Shown here one piece after another: positions 11,504-25,600 of a stretch of DNA of 64,000 nt. Under the pieces are notes generated by a model. The model ran no database searches. It had not been told where the DNA came from and was given only the letters and a program-made list of their open reading frames with translations. The position numbers and the translations under genes were made by a program. Each line of letters begins with the position of its first letter. The first letter of the stretch is position 1. This stretch comes from Ligustrum vulgare. Its lineage: Eukaryota; Streptophyta; Magnoliopsida; Lamiales; Oleaceae. The stretch is from NCBI GenBank assembly GCA_963555705.1, contig OY743184.1, forward strand, positions 31,878,614 through 31,942,613. The letters are read 5' to 3'.

Positions 11504-12928
11504 AAGATAATTGACTACAAATGGATTTTTAAAATTAAAGAAAGTGAGTCTAAAGACATAAAACCTAGGTATTACGCTACGCTTGTAGCTAAAGGTTTTT
11601 TACAAAAGGAATGAATTGACTACAATGAAATTTTTCACCTGCAGTTGAGTATACTTCTATGAGAATTCATTTGCTTTAGTTGCTCAATTTGATTTAGAAC
11701 TTGAACAAATGGATGTTAAAACTGCATTCATGTATGGATCTTTAGATGAAGCTATTTATATGTATCAGCCTAAAGGTTTTGAAAGAAAAGGTAAATCTGA
11801 CTTAGTGTCTTTACTTAAAAAATCTTCGCATGGTTTGAAACAGGCTCCAAGATAGTGATATAAAAGGTTTGACTCTTATGTACAAAGTCTAAACTTCCAA
11901 AAGAGCCAATATGATTCCTATTTTTACTTCAAAGTTGGTGAAACTGATTACATGTATCTTCTTTTGTATGTTGATGACATGCTTATAGCTGGCACTAATG
12001 TGCATGACATTAATCTTCTAAAACAAAAGTTGCATTCTGAGTCTGAAATGAAAAATTTAGGGTATGCTAAGAGAATTCTAGGTATGGACATAGTTAGAAA
12101 TAAGGAATCTATAAAATTGTTTTTGAATCAAAAGCATTACATTGAAAAAGTTTTGAAAATGTTCAATCTGTGTGATTCTAAATCTGTTTCATTACCTCTA
12201 TTTGCTCATTTCAAACTTTCTATTGATCAATCACCTAAATCTGATGAAGAAGAATTTAGAATGCATAACTTGCCTTATTCTAATGATGTAGGGTCTGTTA
12301 TGTATCTTATGGTTTGTACTAGGCCAGACATTGCATTTTCTGATAGTGTGTTAAGTAGATTTATTAGTAATCCTGGTGAAATACACTGGAAAGCCATGAA
12401 ATCATTGGTTAAGTATCTCATAGGTTCTGTAGAACTCAATCTTATTCTTTTCAAAGTCCAAAATTGGTTTTAATCTAAAAGGTTTTTGTAGATTCAGACT
12501 TTGCTAGCAATATTAATAATAGAAAATATACTTCTGCCTACTTTTTTACTTTAGAAATGGTTCCTGCATTAGTTGGAAAGCTCAGTTACAGAAATTGGTA
12601 GCTTTATCTTCAACGGAGGCTAAATATATTGCGGCCACAGATGATGTAAAAGAATGTATGTGACTTAAAGGTTTACTTGGTGAAATTGGCTGCATTGGTA
12701 ACTCCGAAATTGAAATTTGTACAAGTAGTCTTAGTGCCTTACATTTGTGTAAGAAACCTGTGTTTCGTAAATGTGGAATTTCATTTTATTAGCGATGTAA
12801 CTGAAAAGGGTATTGTTAAACTTGTTAAAATACCTACTCAGTTAAATCATGTAGATGCTGGAACAAAGGTGATTCCTATATTTAAGTTCAAAGATGATTT
12901 ATCATTTTTAAACTTAGTACAATTTTGA
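11504..12928 (+). pseudogene. Ty1/copia pol fragment (RT and RNase H) flanking E1
   Basis: Translation from 11508 gives the copia RT entry (YKWIFKIK, TLVAKGFLQKE) and then MDVKTAFMYGSLDEAIYM, HGLKQAPR and the catalytic LLYVDDMLIAG (about 11960). The longest open piece is 11952-12473, running through KNLGYAKRILGMDI and CTRPDIAFS. RNase H follows in broken frames (ALSSTEAKYIAA, ELHLCKKP-like). Stops at about 11612, 11853 and 12661 and frame changes show decay. Its 5' half must lie left of the window because E1 was inserted into it. No clear 3' LTR was resolved. Confidence 0.9.
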
Positions 12929-13266
12929 TACTTTTGTATGTGTTTTTTTACAGATACTGCGGATCCAATTGAGTTGAAGATTTGTAATTCAATTGGATCA
13001 AATACTTAGTGCAACCCAAATGCTGAAGCCCAACAAATTAGAGCCTAATCTAATTTGAAGAATTGGAGTTGAAGTCCAAATATGATGCTGGTCCCTTCTA
13101 AGTTGAAGTGGCCCAACTCCTAAAACCAGGTCATAAGCCCAGGCAGTTAAAACAACCAACTTAATCCCACCCGTTGGATCTCAAGACTCAATCTGAGCCG
13201 TCCAAACCAGTTGATAAGGTTTGATATTTTTTGAACTACTATTCAGTTCTTCCAAACGCTTCATCT

Positions 13267-13302
<36 letters not shown>

Positions 13303-13550
13303 TTTTGCACTGATTTGTTTGAGTGCTTCAATTCTTCTTCTTTGATACTTTGTTAAATTGGAGATTTCTTAGTGATTATACAAATTACAATCTGTATAAA
13401 CTTTGTGGTTTCAGTGTTGTAACTTTTGTGAGATATAGAGTTTGAGAATTTTTCAGATTTGTTTTAAACTTGTATAAAACTTAGAGTTTCTGTTTTGATT
13501 TGTTGATTAATAAGTTTTAAAGTTTCTTTGTGTTGATTCTTGAGTTCTTT
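12929..13550 (+). other. Possible copia 3' region with (CT)n microsatellite
   Basis: There is no coding sequence here. A (CT)n tract lies at 13269-13301. The segment sits where the copia 3' LTR would be expected and has TATA-poor, T-rich leader-like sequence, but I found no second LTR copy to prove it. Confidence 0.3.
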
Positions 13551-15480
13551 GTGGTTTATCAGAGATTCTAGGTTGTAAATTCGGAACACCTTGGCATCCG
13601 AGTTGAATCCGATCAAGTAGTTTCCAAGAGCTTGACCCTTAATGGTAGTCCAAGATTTATAAGATATGTCGAACTGACCTAGCTCTACGCCCACTTGACC
13701 ATTTGTCCTGGGATATTTCCCTTAGCTGTTAGTTAGGACCTCGATAGGATACTCAAGAAAGTATGCTTTCTAGTTGACAAGGTATATAGGGAGCGTATTG
13801 TACCTCAACCTCCCTCTTGTGAGTTCAACACCAGTGGGGTGATATAGCCAAGTATAGAGAAAGGATCTCTTCATCCTTTAGCTTAGACAGTAGAGAGGTT
13901 GGGCTAGCTGCATCTTGACATTCTTTAGTACATTCAAACTTCTTCCACCATGGAACATATCAAAGAAAGTCTTCCATTGTTCTATTGCCTTCGAGACAAA
14001 ATAGCCAAGGACGACTCTTCATCCCTGAGTCTCTGCACTTATTAAGTCGACTGGAAGCTCTCATTCTATTGATGGTTTGAATTTTCTCATAATTGGCTTC
14101 GTTTTCTCATTGCTTCACCATATAGCTCAAGAACTTACGAGAGCCCACTCCAAAGATGCACTCGAGTGGGTTGAACTTCATCCTTTACTTCTGAACTATC
14201 CCAAAAAGCTCAAACAGTGTTGGATGCAATCTTCTACCATCACACTTTTCACAAGCATGTCGTTGACATAATAAACCTCCATGGTTTTGCCAATTTTCTA
14301 GGCAAACATAGTGTTGACTAGATGTTGGAACTTAGCCCTAGCATTCTTTAGCCCAAAAGGTTTCCTTTTGTAGCAATAATTTAATATCAGTGATGAAGTT
14401 CATACCTTAAGATCTGATTGTAATTAGGGGTAGATGTGGTTTGGTTTGGTACTGGTTCCAGAGAGGAACCAGAACCAAACCATAAACCGATGATTTTTTA
14501 TTAATGGAATCAATTGATTTTTTTAAAGATATGGAACCAAACCGGAACCAAACCACTCGATTCTGGTTTGGTTCTGGAACCATTGAATTTTTAAATAATA
14601 AATGCAAATTAAAACCTGCTTATATCCTCTTCTTCATTAGAATCCATCTACAACATTACTAAATAAAAAATGAAATTTTTAGTTAACAAAACAAAACTTT
14701 AGAAAAAGTAACATGTTATTCTAAGTCAAAGAAGAAGAAACTCACCTGAAGGAAGCTCGCCGACCAGTTGAAACTTAGAATCGAACATAAAGACCATTTA
14801 GACTTATAGTTATAGGTTACGATAAAGTTCTGAGTCCCATTCTACCGTGGTATCGTGTGAATTACGGATGGAATTTGCAATTTGAATTTGGGTTATCTCT
14901 TGAGAATTGATGAATTGGGCCGAGGTTTATATATACATAAATTTTAAAAAATAAACATCAATACCGTCAATGGTGACTAAGGAGTGCAACGATTGCTGTT
15001 TTATAGGAGTGCAAGTAAAGCAGTGTGAATGCTTGTCTGTGATTGAAAAGAAGAAAAATGAATTAAAATTAAAATTAAAATTTAGATTTACGATTTAAAA
15101 TCTTTGTCTAATAGGAAATGAGATAAAATGTATGGTAAATAACATTTTTGTACATTTCACATTTATAATTTCAGATTTGAATTTTTTGGTGATATGAATA
15201 TCCACTAATTTGTAAAATATATAAATTAATTTTGGTTCTTGGTTCTGGTTCTGAAAAAAGAACCGAAACCAGAACTGAAACCAAATGGTTCTTAATTCTA
15301 AGAATCAAACCATAATTTTTTTTTATGTAAAATCGAATCAAACCGCTTGATTTGGTTTGGTTCTAATTTGGTTTGGTCTGATTCGATTATTTTGTCCACC
15401 CCTAATTGTAATGAGGATAAGGGTCAATAAGCTTCGTTGTCAATTGCCCCATGCACCATTTGGTCTATCTTGGAAAATGG
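13550..15480 (-). pseudogene. E6: Tat-like Ty3/gypsy RT/RNase H relic, split by a MITE
   Basis: On the minus strand, reading from 15480 down, fragments match the RT of Tat/Ogre-type Ty3 elements: FGLKNA and IGKTMEVYYVNDMLVKS at about 14390-14240, then a FNPLECIFGVGSRKFL block, and the RNase H end VELGQFDISYK...TIKGQALG at 13690-13620. The catalytic box reads YVNDM rather than YVDDM. Multiple stops and frame changes are present. The 980 bp MITE at 14425-15404 interrupts it with a clean target duplication, and RT-like sequence continues on the far side. No LTR or gag was seen. Confidence 0.75.
14425..15404. mobile_element. hAT-type MITE (980 bp) with 8 bp target duplication
   Basis: The terminal inverted repeats are TAGGGGTRGA (left TAGGGGTAGATG, right complement TAGGGGTGGACA). 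They are flanked by an exact 8 bp duplication ATTGTAAT at 14417-14424 and 15405-15412. Subterminal GGTTTGG/CCAAACC repeats line both ends. The 8 bp duplication and TAGGGGTG-like ends fit hAT. No transposase is encoded, so it is non-autonomous. Confidence 0.85.
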
Positions 15481-16621
15481 AAAACTATCCTTAGTGCAAC
15501 TTTATTGGCATTGGTTGGATACAGGGATTCACTGCTATACTATAGCTTAGCCCATGTTTGTTATCGATTAAAATTAATGTTTAGAAAGTCGGATCGAACC
15601 AATCGATTCAACCGGAAAATCGAGAACCGATTGAAAAATCGGTCCGAAACGGCTCCAAAACCTGCCTTCCAAAAACCGGACTGGAAACCGGGTTTTTACT
15701 ATAGCAATTACAAATTAATTTATTTATATTTCAAGATAAAATGTATAATTAAAAAATGAAAAGAGAAAATATATTTAGTTAAAAATAAATTTGGAAAATT
15801 GTATTTTTATAAATTAATTTTAAAATCGTAATGATTGCATTAATGATTGCTATACTACTACCACAAAATTTATTTTCTACACTACAATTTTAAATATTTC
15901 TTTTATTTTCAAAATAGATACAAATAAAATTACATAAACAACCTTTTAATTTTCTATCACAATTTTTTATTTACATCACAATTTCTCAAATAATCTTCTC
16001 TTCTCTATATTTATTTTTCTAAAATCATCATGTTCTTGTTATTTCAAATTTTTATTTATTATGGTTGGGTCTAGGACTCATCATGATTGAACAACTTCAA
16101 CTGGAATGGTTAGAACAAGAGCATTGCCTTTTGTATTCTAGTATTCATCAAGAGTCTTCAAAGAATCCAAACCACTCAAAGTCTGTTTCCGATTGTTCCA
16201 ATGTAGAAATTTTATGTTATAATGCCCACTGAGGGCACGTGTGCCCCATTGCTGGGGGTATCACCGAGCCCAATCTGACAACGAATGCCCACCCACCAAG
16301 TGGCTGGTGGCAAACTTAGGGGGCACCATAAAGTTCGTGTGTTCCAATTAGGGCTCAACTTGTTGAACAAACAAATGAAAATCAACTATAAACAATTTTT
16401 ACCTTTTGTCAACCAAACAAGGAGTTCGTGGCACTTTTACCAAGAACGAATAATCATTGTGAAAGTAGTAAAATACGGCAAATGCTCAGTAATTATGTTA
16501 GAATAAAATAAACAATTTTCATAGTTGATTTAGATACATAGAGAGACTACAAATAATAGGAAAAAAAACAATTAAATACTAAAACAGCAGTAACCAGAAT
16601 TGACAAGAAATCGGAGCTCTA
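15413..16621. other. Non-coding stretch with hAT-like CCGGTT-rich fragment
   Basis: The first part (to about 15480) completes the E6 relic. At 15580-15675 a cluster of AACCG/CGGTT motifs (for example AATCGGTCCGAAAC) resembles the subterminal part of hAT-type MITEs, but no paired ends were found. The rest is AT-rich with nothing recognised. Confidence 0.4.
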
Positions 16622-19600
16622 TTACCGTTTTCTCTTTCGTCCAGACTTTTTCTCCAAGTCAACCTCTCTTGAATTAGTAGACAAGATTTTTGATTTGGCA
16701 CCTATGGAAGAACTCCACAAAGCCTGTTCAACATCTGATGGTTTGAATACAGTCTCTTCTGTAGACAATTCCTGAAAATAATTTTCCCAAAAATGCATCA
16801 TTACTTGGTAAACAACTAAACATGAAAACGCATGGATACAGCAAGTAAAAATAGATGAGAAAATAGTCAGTCCAAGCAATAGCTTAGTGTCATACTGAAG
16901 TCAATAATTTTTATTTGTTTTTGGTTTGAATACATTATACATAGCTGTAAACTATGAAAACATTGCAACAGACCAAGAGAAACTGTTGGACAGTAGAGAA
17001 TAACAGCTTATTTAAACAATTTTTTATTATGAAGTCCACTAAGATAGAGCACATGATGGAATGGCATTAGAAAATACCGAACATACACAAAATTTGAAAT
17101 ATGAAATTCATTATCTTAATAAATTTCATTTTTACAAAGCTTGTAAGAATAAATCGGAGCAGATGTTGAATTTGTTCCTACAAATTCTCTCTTCGTGTCT
17201 CCCGGTTTTCATCAATTGATACCAAATCAACTCATTCCTGTGGTAAAATCCCAGTCAAAAGCTACTACTCATGGTATGTCAGGTCTACAAAAGGATATTT
17301 TTTAATGGTATTATTTGCAGAAGAAGAGAACTCTTGTTATTTGTTTAGTTAAAAAAAAATAGCAGATAGAGTTTTTAAAGAAAATAACAAACATTTTCAA
17401 GCCCACATAAACTATAAGCCATCAGCCATCCACTTTAAACGACCTAAAAGAAACAAGCACAATTAGCTCAAACATAGTGCAACAAAAGCTTCAAAAACTC
17501 TCTCAAGCACCCAGCATGACCTCACGATCTATCACAGGTATCCATGATCTCAGGTGACACCTTCCTTTGGCACCACGCACCACCAGTCCACAGGGCTATG
17601 AATTTGCAGATGTACCTAGGCACAATAAACAGCTGGAACCACTACCATAGTTCAGAAATCCACCACTTAAACCATAGTCAAGATTTTATCTTACTCAGAG
17701 GACAACAATATAGAGTTTTACAGTTCCAGCATCACTGCAAACGCCTGACATGCCAGCTGCAGCTTCCTCATGTCAAGTTTTGACCTTTATCAATATCGAT
17801 TTGAAAAACTAACACCACAAACAGCCACCTAGTATCAAGAGTTCACAACAAACATCATCGTCCATCAGAGACTACAGTCAGTGATGCCACGTGCTTCACG
17901 AGCCTATCGACAAGAGTAGACTCATTCTCCACAGTTATATTCCTGTTTAACTTTTTTCTAAAGATTGTTTCCTATAATTTCAGTACAAATATATCTGTGT
18001 TTCACTAAACCAATGTTCAAAAAGGCTTAATCACGTACGAAGTCATTTTACATTACATGCATAATAAACAAGAAACTATTTTAAAAAATTCATAACAAAA
18101 CTAAAAGTGTAACTACAAACAAAAATAAAACAGATCAATAATCAATAAACTAGAAAACAATAAATTCTCAAACTTGTAATTGCATAAATAATATAACCAT
18201 TTAGGTTATAAAGCAACCATGCAACAAGCTAAGGCCAATGATTAAATGTCTAGAAAATGCAACACAAACAAACAATATATGTTTGGAAATTACAGGTGGT
18301 ACTTACGCAAGATTTTTGTACAGTATAAAGATTTTATAATTTTTCAACAAGGTTTGCAATGTTAAAATATTTTTATATACTCACTGCGTCGCCATGGGAA
18401 AATTGCACCAGCTGCTTAATTTCTTTGAAATCAATTTCAAATATTTGTTTTTATATTTTCCAAGTATATATGACAAAAATTGTTAAGACTTTACAATATT
18501 AGTTAATTGATTTAAACTTAAAAACTTTCTAAATTTTATGTTTTTAGACAGTTAAAGTTAATGAATATATGTTTGGTAATGCATCGGGTTAAAAAAATCG
18601 AAGTGTCACAGCTTGGTATCAAAGCCAGGTTTACATTTTTGTAAACTTGCGAAAAAATAAAGTTTGCTTTGATTTTATAAATTGTGTCTATTAAATTATT
18701 TTAATTATGACCATGTCTGCCATTGCCGCAACCCGCCAAATCTAAGGTAAAGAAAATTTGAGAAATTTATGTTATGATACAACATTTGAATTATTTGTTA
18801 GTGATTTTATCTATTTAAATTATGAAAATATTTTGTTTAGAATATATGATATTGAGCTTGAGTACGTATTATGGATAGCCATTATTACATCAAATATTTT
18901 GAGAACATGATTAAATTTTAGCTACCTACTAATTTGGACTTTGAATAATTGGTATGACACAGATGACACTAACTAAAAGAACCTGTAGGAAGACATGTTC
19001 GATGAATCCTAGTAGATATGAGATCGTGAGATAGTATAAAGAGTATAGGTGAAATCCGAAGCACGATATGGGCCCAACACATTCAGGAAATGTTAATGTT
19101 TTGGAAAGAGGTGAGATGACTAGGTCATATCCAGGCCACCTACCTTCATATTGATATCTTGCTAAAAGAATTGCAAGAGATAGTTGAATCGATATACAAT
19201 TTTTTGTGGGAAGCTGTTACACCTACCTTGTCACGAGAAATTGACTATGAGGCTTGCAAAGAGCTGACGACGCAGTTGGAGCATGAGCATGGAACAAATG
19301 ATGCTCTTGAGTTCCCTAAGAATGATAGTATACCTTGTGAAATGCGCATTCGAGAAGATACACCACTGATTTCAAAATATGAAAAGCAGCCTTCCAAGAA
19401 ACCTAGAATTCATGAAGGCTGGATTAGTGAGGATAAGTAGAGGCATGGATATTTTTTTAGTAGATTTGATTTGGTTTAGTCATTATTGATGTCGAGTCGA
19501 ACTTCTTCGCAAGTTTAAATTGTGCCAGACACTCTTCTATTATTTGTTTCCCTCATGAAGGATTTAATTAACAATAAAATTTATTTTTTCTCCTTTCCGT

Positions 19601-22600
19601 GGTTTCCATTTATATTGAGCCATGTGGGATTGTTGTATATTTCCTTTTAGATTACAAACATATTTCTTTTTGTATGAAGGAAAATGGCACCATCAGCACA
19701 CTTAGAACAATTAGGGAACTGGCTCCTAATGACGCAAGTTAATTCGGTAGCACTAACGGCTCCCGAAGGGCAAGATGCATCGACAGCGGCACCTACCACA
19801 ACACAAGCTAACCCTATGTCACCCACTTCTCCGACACCAGCTGTTACTCCGACCGTGCCAATTATTGAGCAATTTCATAGGCATCTCCCCCTTAGCTTCG
19901 ATAGAGGTAATGACTCACTGGCAGTCGAGGAGTGACTCTGCACAATTGAGAAGATCTTCCAGCACATGTACTGTCCGAAGAAACAAAAGGTATTGCGTGA
20001 AGAGTTCATGCTTGTGGGAGGAGTAAGTCATTGGTGGTAATCTTCGTCACGCACACGGGCAGATGAGGAACAACATAATATGACATGGACCCAATTTAGA
20101 ACAAAATTGACTGAGAAATATTTTCAGCAAGTTCTTCGCGATCATAAGGAGACGGAGTTACAACTGGTACAAGGAGATACGGACATTACTGAATATGAGA
20201 GGAAGTTCGAAGAATTGTCCAGTTATGCCCTGCATCTTGTGAATACGGAGCTCATGAAAGCAAAACGCTTTGAGAGGGACTGCGTCGAGAGATAAGGCAA
20301 ATTGTGAGTTCGCACGAGCTCACTACTTATCCAAAGTTGTAAAAAAAGGCTCAAACTGTATATTTTTCACGTTTTAATTTTGGTCACAATATGATGTTAT
20401 GTGCATTTTCTTCATAATTATTTCATTTAATTGTTGATTTAGTTATTCTTAGCTCAATCGAGCTGTAAGAAATAATTTATCACGTTGCAGTTCGAATTCG
20501 AACTTATTTTAAAGTGCCGAACTTATTAGTCGAGGCGAAAGATTTTTCAAAAGAAAATTCAATTATTTTAATTAGTGTCTTTCTTTTTGAAAAATTGATA
20601 ATTTTAATTTAAGCATATTTTAAAGGTTGATTAAAAAATATCAAGATTGGTGTCATTTTGTAGCTTACATTAAATTATGTAAGTCGGAGTCGAGAAAAAA
20701 TTATTTTTAACGAGATCGACCTAAGTAATTTCGGTTTAAAGAAACGTTAAAGTTTATATATCTTTTATTGATATAATATTGAATGTATTATTTTCAAATC
20801 AATATAACCATTTATATCTTTAGTTTGTTCACGTGTCAACCAACATTTTTCAAATTAATTTTAAATTATGGAAATTTTAACTACCCGCTCTCCACCTTTT
20901 TCTTCCAATCACCTCATTCATTTGTTTTGCAACTATCCCATCTATCCCCACTATCCCATCTATCCCCTTTTTTCTCTTCCCTTACTGACTAGTATAGTTT
21001 AATTATTTTAAAATAGTTCATTTCCCATTTACTAGGGCATAAGAATAAAAACGGACAATGTTTTATCTTCAAATAACTTTTACTCTGAGATTACTTTTTC
21101 CTCCAACAAATACACACTGTTATTCAAGCTTTCATTTCGGGCCTTAGCATGCCTTTATCAATCAACTCAACTCAACAATTTCTGAAAAAAATTAGTATCC
21201 CTTTCGCAATCAACTCAACTCAACAATTTCTGAAAAAAATTTAGTATCCTCTCTCGTACACATGTTACGCTTTTAATTTTTATTAATATTATACTAACAT
21301 GAAATTTATGTCAATTTCTTATGTTTGATGAAATGCATAGCTTATTATGCGCTAATTACTCATTAGCATGCTATGACTTTATTTATGATGGGATTATGAT
21401 TGATGATTGAAGGTAATCATCCAATATGTTGTGATTGAAGGTAATCACCTTTGTTTGAAGGTAATCACCGTAAAATTTAATAACCGGCCATGTTAAAATG
21501 TTTTCCCAAAGATGAAAATTGATATTGGCATGTATTTGATTGTTGGTATAATTTAATCTCATTTGCGTGTGTATATATTACTGACTATTTCTTCGAAATG
21601 CTCATTGTTTACAAACTCTACAGATTGAAGAACTAGACATAGCGTGATGACAAGCAGTGGTGATTGTAATTTAAATTTTTATGCCTTTATGTCTGGACTT
21701 ATTTATGCTAATTGTTGCAATACATTTTAAGACACGTCAATTTCTCAAATGATTGTAGTTCTTGATCAAAAAAGTATTACTTTTGGAGGAAAAAAATGTA
21801 TATTGTGAATGTTGCCTAAAAAATTTCAAAATTTTGTTTCACGTTGAAATTTCGCTTCAAATTATGTATTTACAATTTTGGAAGATTCAAAATGGAAAAT
21901 GACCCTTTATGAGCTGCCTATAATTTGGAACTGAAATCAGGTTGATTGTAGTCCAGTAGAATTGACTATAAATTTTTTTGTAAACTACGACGGGACATTT
22001 TCTAAAACAGCAATCAGGTTGTTTAAAAAACAATTTCTTACTTCAAAGGTGATCATCGGAACCCCAGTTTTTTATGTTGTATTTATACTTGTCATTGACA
22101 TTGTATTAAAATTTCATAATTTTTCAACATCGTTTGCCATGGTAAATAATTTTTACAAACAGACTGTTGTGAAAAATGGCATAAGTTACTGAAATTTTCC
22201 TATAACCTTTTCAAATTGTTTTATTTCATGTTTTCTAAGTCCACTTGAAAAAAATTGTTAGCATTTTGAAAAATTAGTTAAGTTGCTTCAATTTAAAGCG
22301 TTTTTCCTAAATTTATTGTTTTTAGACATTTAACGCCAACGAGAAATTTTTTGATAAACGTCAAGTTAAAAGGAAATTCGGGGCGTTACAGCTTCGTATC
22401 AAAGCGTGGTTTACTTTTCTGTAGACTTTGAGTTTAAAATATTCTTTTTTATTTTAAAAGTGTTTTGAATTGAATTATAACTCCAATGTCACTACTTGCC
22501 ATCGACACGCTATGTCATCTCTAAGATAAAGAAGGATTTTATGAGTTTATGTTCAAATATATTATTAATAACGTTATGATTTTTATATATCTGATTAAAT

Positions 22601-25600
22601 TATGTCATGTTTAGAAAAGTTGAGTTGAGCATGTATTATGAATATTATTCTTTACATGGAGAATGTTGAAATTGCAATTAAAATACCATAAATGTTTATA
22701 CCGTCCTCAGAATTTAACTAAAAATCATTAGCTACCCACTAATTTGGACTTTGAATAATTGATATGCAACAGGTGGTACAAACTAGAAGAACCTGTAGGA
22801 AAACTTGTTCGATGATTCCTAGAAGATTTAAGATAGTGAGACAATATGAAGAGTATAGGTGGAACCTGAGGCACGACATGGGCTAACACATTCAAGAGAT
22901 TTTAGTAATGTGGAAAGAAGTGAGAAGACTAGGTCACATGGTCACTGGTCGTCAGGACACCCACCTTTTAACAGATATCTTACTAGAAGAATGGGAAATA
23001 GCAAACCTACTTTTGTTTATCCTAAAGGAAATAGCACCAACATCACAAGCGAGAGCCATTCGCGGACAATGGATGAAATGAGACAATGAGACAAGCCTTT
23101 GCAACACAAATCGAAGCCCTGGCTCGTCACACGCAACCTACTCAACAAGAGCCAATAGCACCTCAGGAACCACAAGCACCCGCAAGTGCCACGTGCACCT
23201 CGAACTAATGCAGTACCACCAATTCCCCAAGGACAACAGAATGCATCGACCATTCCGGTGATTGAACAGTTTCGTAGATACCGACATCCTACTTTTGATG
23301 GTGGGAAGGATCCTTTGGCAGCCGAAGAATAGTTATGTACCATTGAGAAGATTTTTCGACACATCTCTTATCCAGAAAATCAGAAAGTATTGTATGCAGA
23401 GTCTATGCTAGTCGGAGGATGAGTTCAAATTTTATGGGTCAAAGATTAAGCACTTTCTCACCTCATTTTAGCTTTGAAGGCATAGAGATTGTTGAAGAAG
23501 CCTCATTATCAAGGTTATCTTGTCAACCTTACTGGAACCCCATCAGTTCAAACAAAATTAGAAGACGTACCGGTGATATGAGAGTATGCTGATGTGTTTC
23601 CGGATGATCTACCGGGTATTCCACCAAATATGTAAGTGAAATTCACAATTGATTTGGTACCTGAAGCAAGACCAATATCAAAGGTTCCTTTTCAAATGGT
23701 ACCAAAGGAACTGCAAGAGTTGAAAATACAATTGGAGTAACTTCTAGACAAAGGGTTCATCAGACCGAGTGTGTCCCTGTGGGGAGTTCATGTACTCTTT
23801 GTAAAGAAGGACGGTACAATGAGGATGTGTATCGACTATCGTGAACTGAACAAATTAACGATCAAGAATAAGTATCCCCTTCCTAAGATTGAGCATTTAT
23901 TTAATCAATTGAAAGGTACAAAGGTATTCTCAAAGATTAACTTGAGGTCGACTACAAACAGTTGAAGATTAAGCCAACTAATGTACCAAAGACTACATTT
24001 CAAACTCGTTATGGGCACTATGAGTTTACGGTAATAACCTTTGGTTTGACTAACGCTCCTACGGTATTTATGGATTTAATGAATCGAGTTTTCCACGAGT
24101 ATCTTAATAAGTTCGTCATCATATTTATAGATGACATATTGATATACTCAAGGGATGCTCATCAGCATGAAGAACATTTGAGGATAGTTTTGGAAACCCT
24201 ACGCGAGAAGTTATATGCCAAATTCAAGAAATGTGAATTTTGGCTAGACCAAGTAGGATTTTTGGGTTATGTTGTGACAACTAAAGGAATTGAAATTGAT
24301 CCGTCAAAGGTAGAGGCAGTGACCAAATGGTCGAGACCTTCGAACGTGGATGAAGTGAGAAGTTTTCAAGGTTTAACGGGATACTATCAACAATTCATAG
24401 AAGGGTTCTCTAAGATAGCAGGTCCTAAGACGCAGCTAACTTGAAAGGGTGTTAAGTTCGTATGGTCCGAAAAGTGTGAACAGAGTTTTCAGTAATTAAA
24501 GGAAAGATTGGTCTTAGCACCGGTATTGACTATAACCGATGGTTCAGAGGGTTTTGTGATTTACAGCGATGCATCAAAATTCAAAATTCGATTTGGATTG
24601 TGTTTTGATGCAACATGAGAAAGTGATCGCATATGCCTCAAGACAATTGAAACAATATAAAAAGAATTATCCGACGCATGATCTCGAACTTGTGGCAGTG
24701 GTCCACGACCTTAAGATTTGGCGTCACTACCTTTACAGGAGCAAATGTGAGATTTATACTGACCACAAGAGTCTGAAGTACTTCTTTACTAGAAGGAGTT
24801 GAATTAGACGATGACGATTGGAGTTAGTGAAAGATTATGACTGCACTATCCTTTACCACCCAGGTAAAGCTAATGTAGTCGCAGATACTCTAAGCAGGAA
24901 GAACATGAGACAATTGTCGACACTAGGTACAGAACAAGATCAGTTGATCAGAGATTTTGAGAACATGAGGATTGAGGTGTTAAAGCCGATAGTAAGGACA
25001 CCTTCAATGCTGGCGAATCTAACAGTGAAACGGACCTTCACGGACAGAATTGTAACAATTCAAAAGGAAGATCCGTTTTTGGAAAAGAATAGATCGAATG
25101 TGGGAACTGAGAAGAGAAAAGGATTTGAAATAGCTGAAGATCAAACTCTGATGTTTAGAGGAAAATTGTGTGTGCCTAAGGATGAGACTCTTAGGAATGA
25201 GATTTTGACGAAAGCTCATTCCACTCCTCATGCTATACATCCGGGCAGAACCAAAATGTATAGAGATTTGTGTAATACATTTTGGTGGAGGAACATGAAA
25301 GGGAAAATAACACTGTTTGTATCCAAATGCATGACTTGTCAACAAGTAAAGGCATAACATCAGAGGCCAACAAGGTTATTGAACCCCAATATACCTGAGT
25401 GGAAATGGGAGAAGATTGCAATGGATTTTATCATTGGTTTTCCAAAATCGGTAGGAGATCATGATGTTATTTGGGTAATTTTGGACCGACTAACAAAGTC
25501 TGCTCATTTTCTTCCCGTTTGGATGACCTACAATTTAAAACAGTTTGCACAGTTATATGTGAGAGAAATTGTTCGACTTCACGAAGTTTCGATATTGATT

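Noticed and set aside
13269..13301. (CT)n tract as a promoter GAGA element
   Set aside because: No gene starts nearby; more simply a microsatellite.
16622..16879. 85-codon single-exon reading starting MLGLTIFSS
   Set aside because: Only the last 49 codons (from the TTTCAG acceptor) match the protein; the upstream part is intron read-through.
25019..25421. Minus-strand frames of 113 and 62 codons opposite E3 integrase
   Set aside because: Antisense shadows of the integrase coding sequence.
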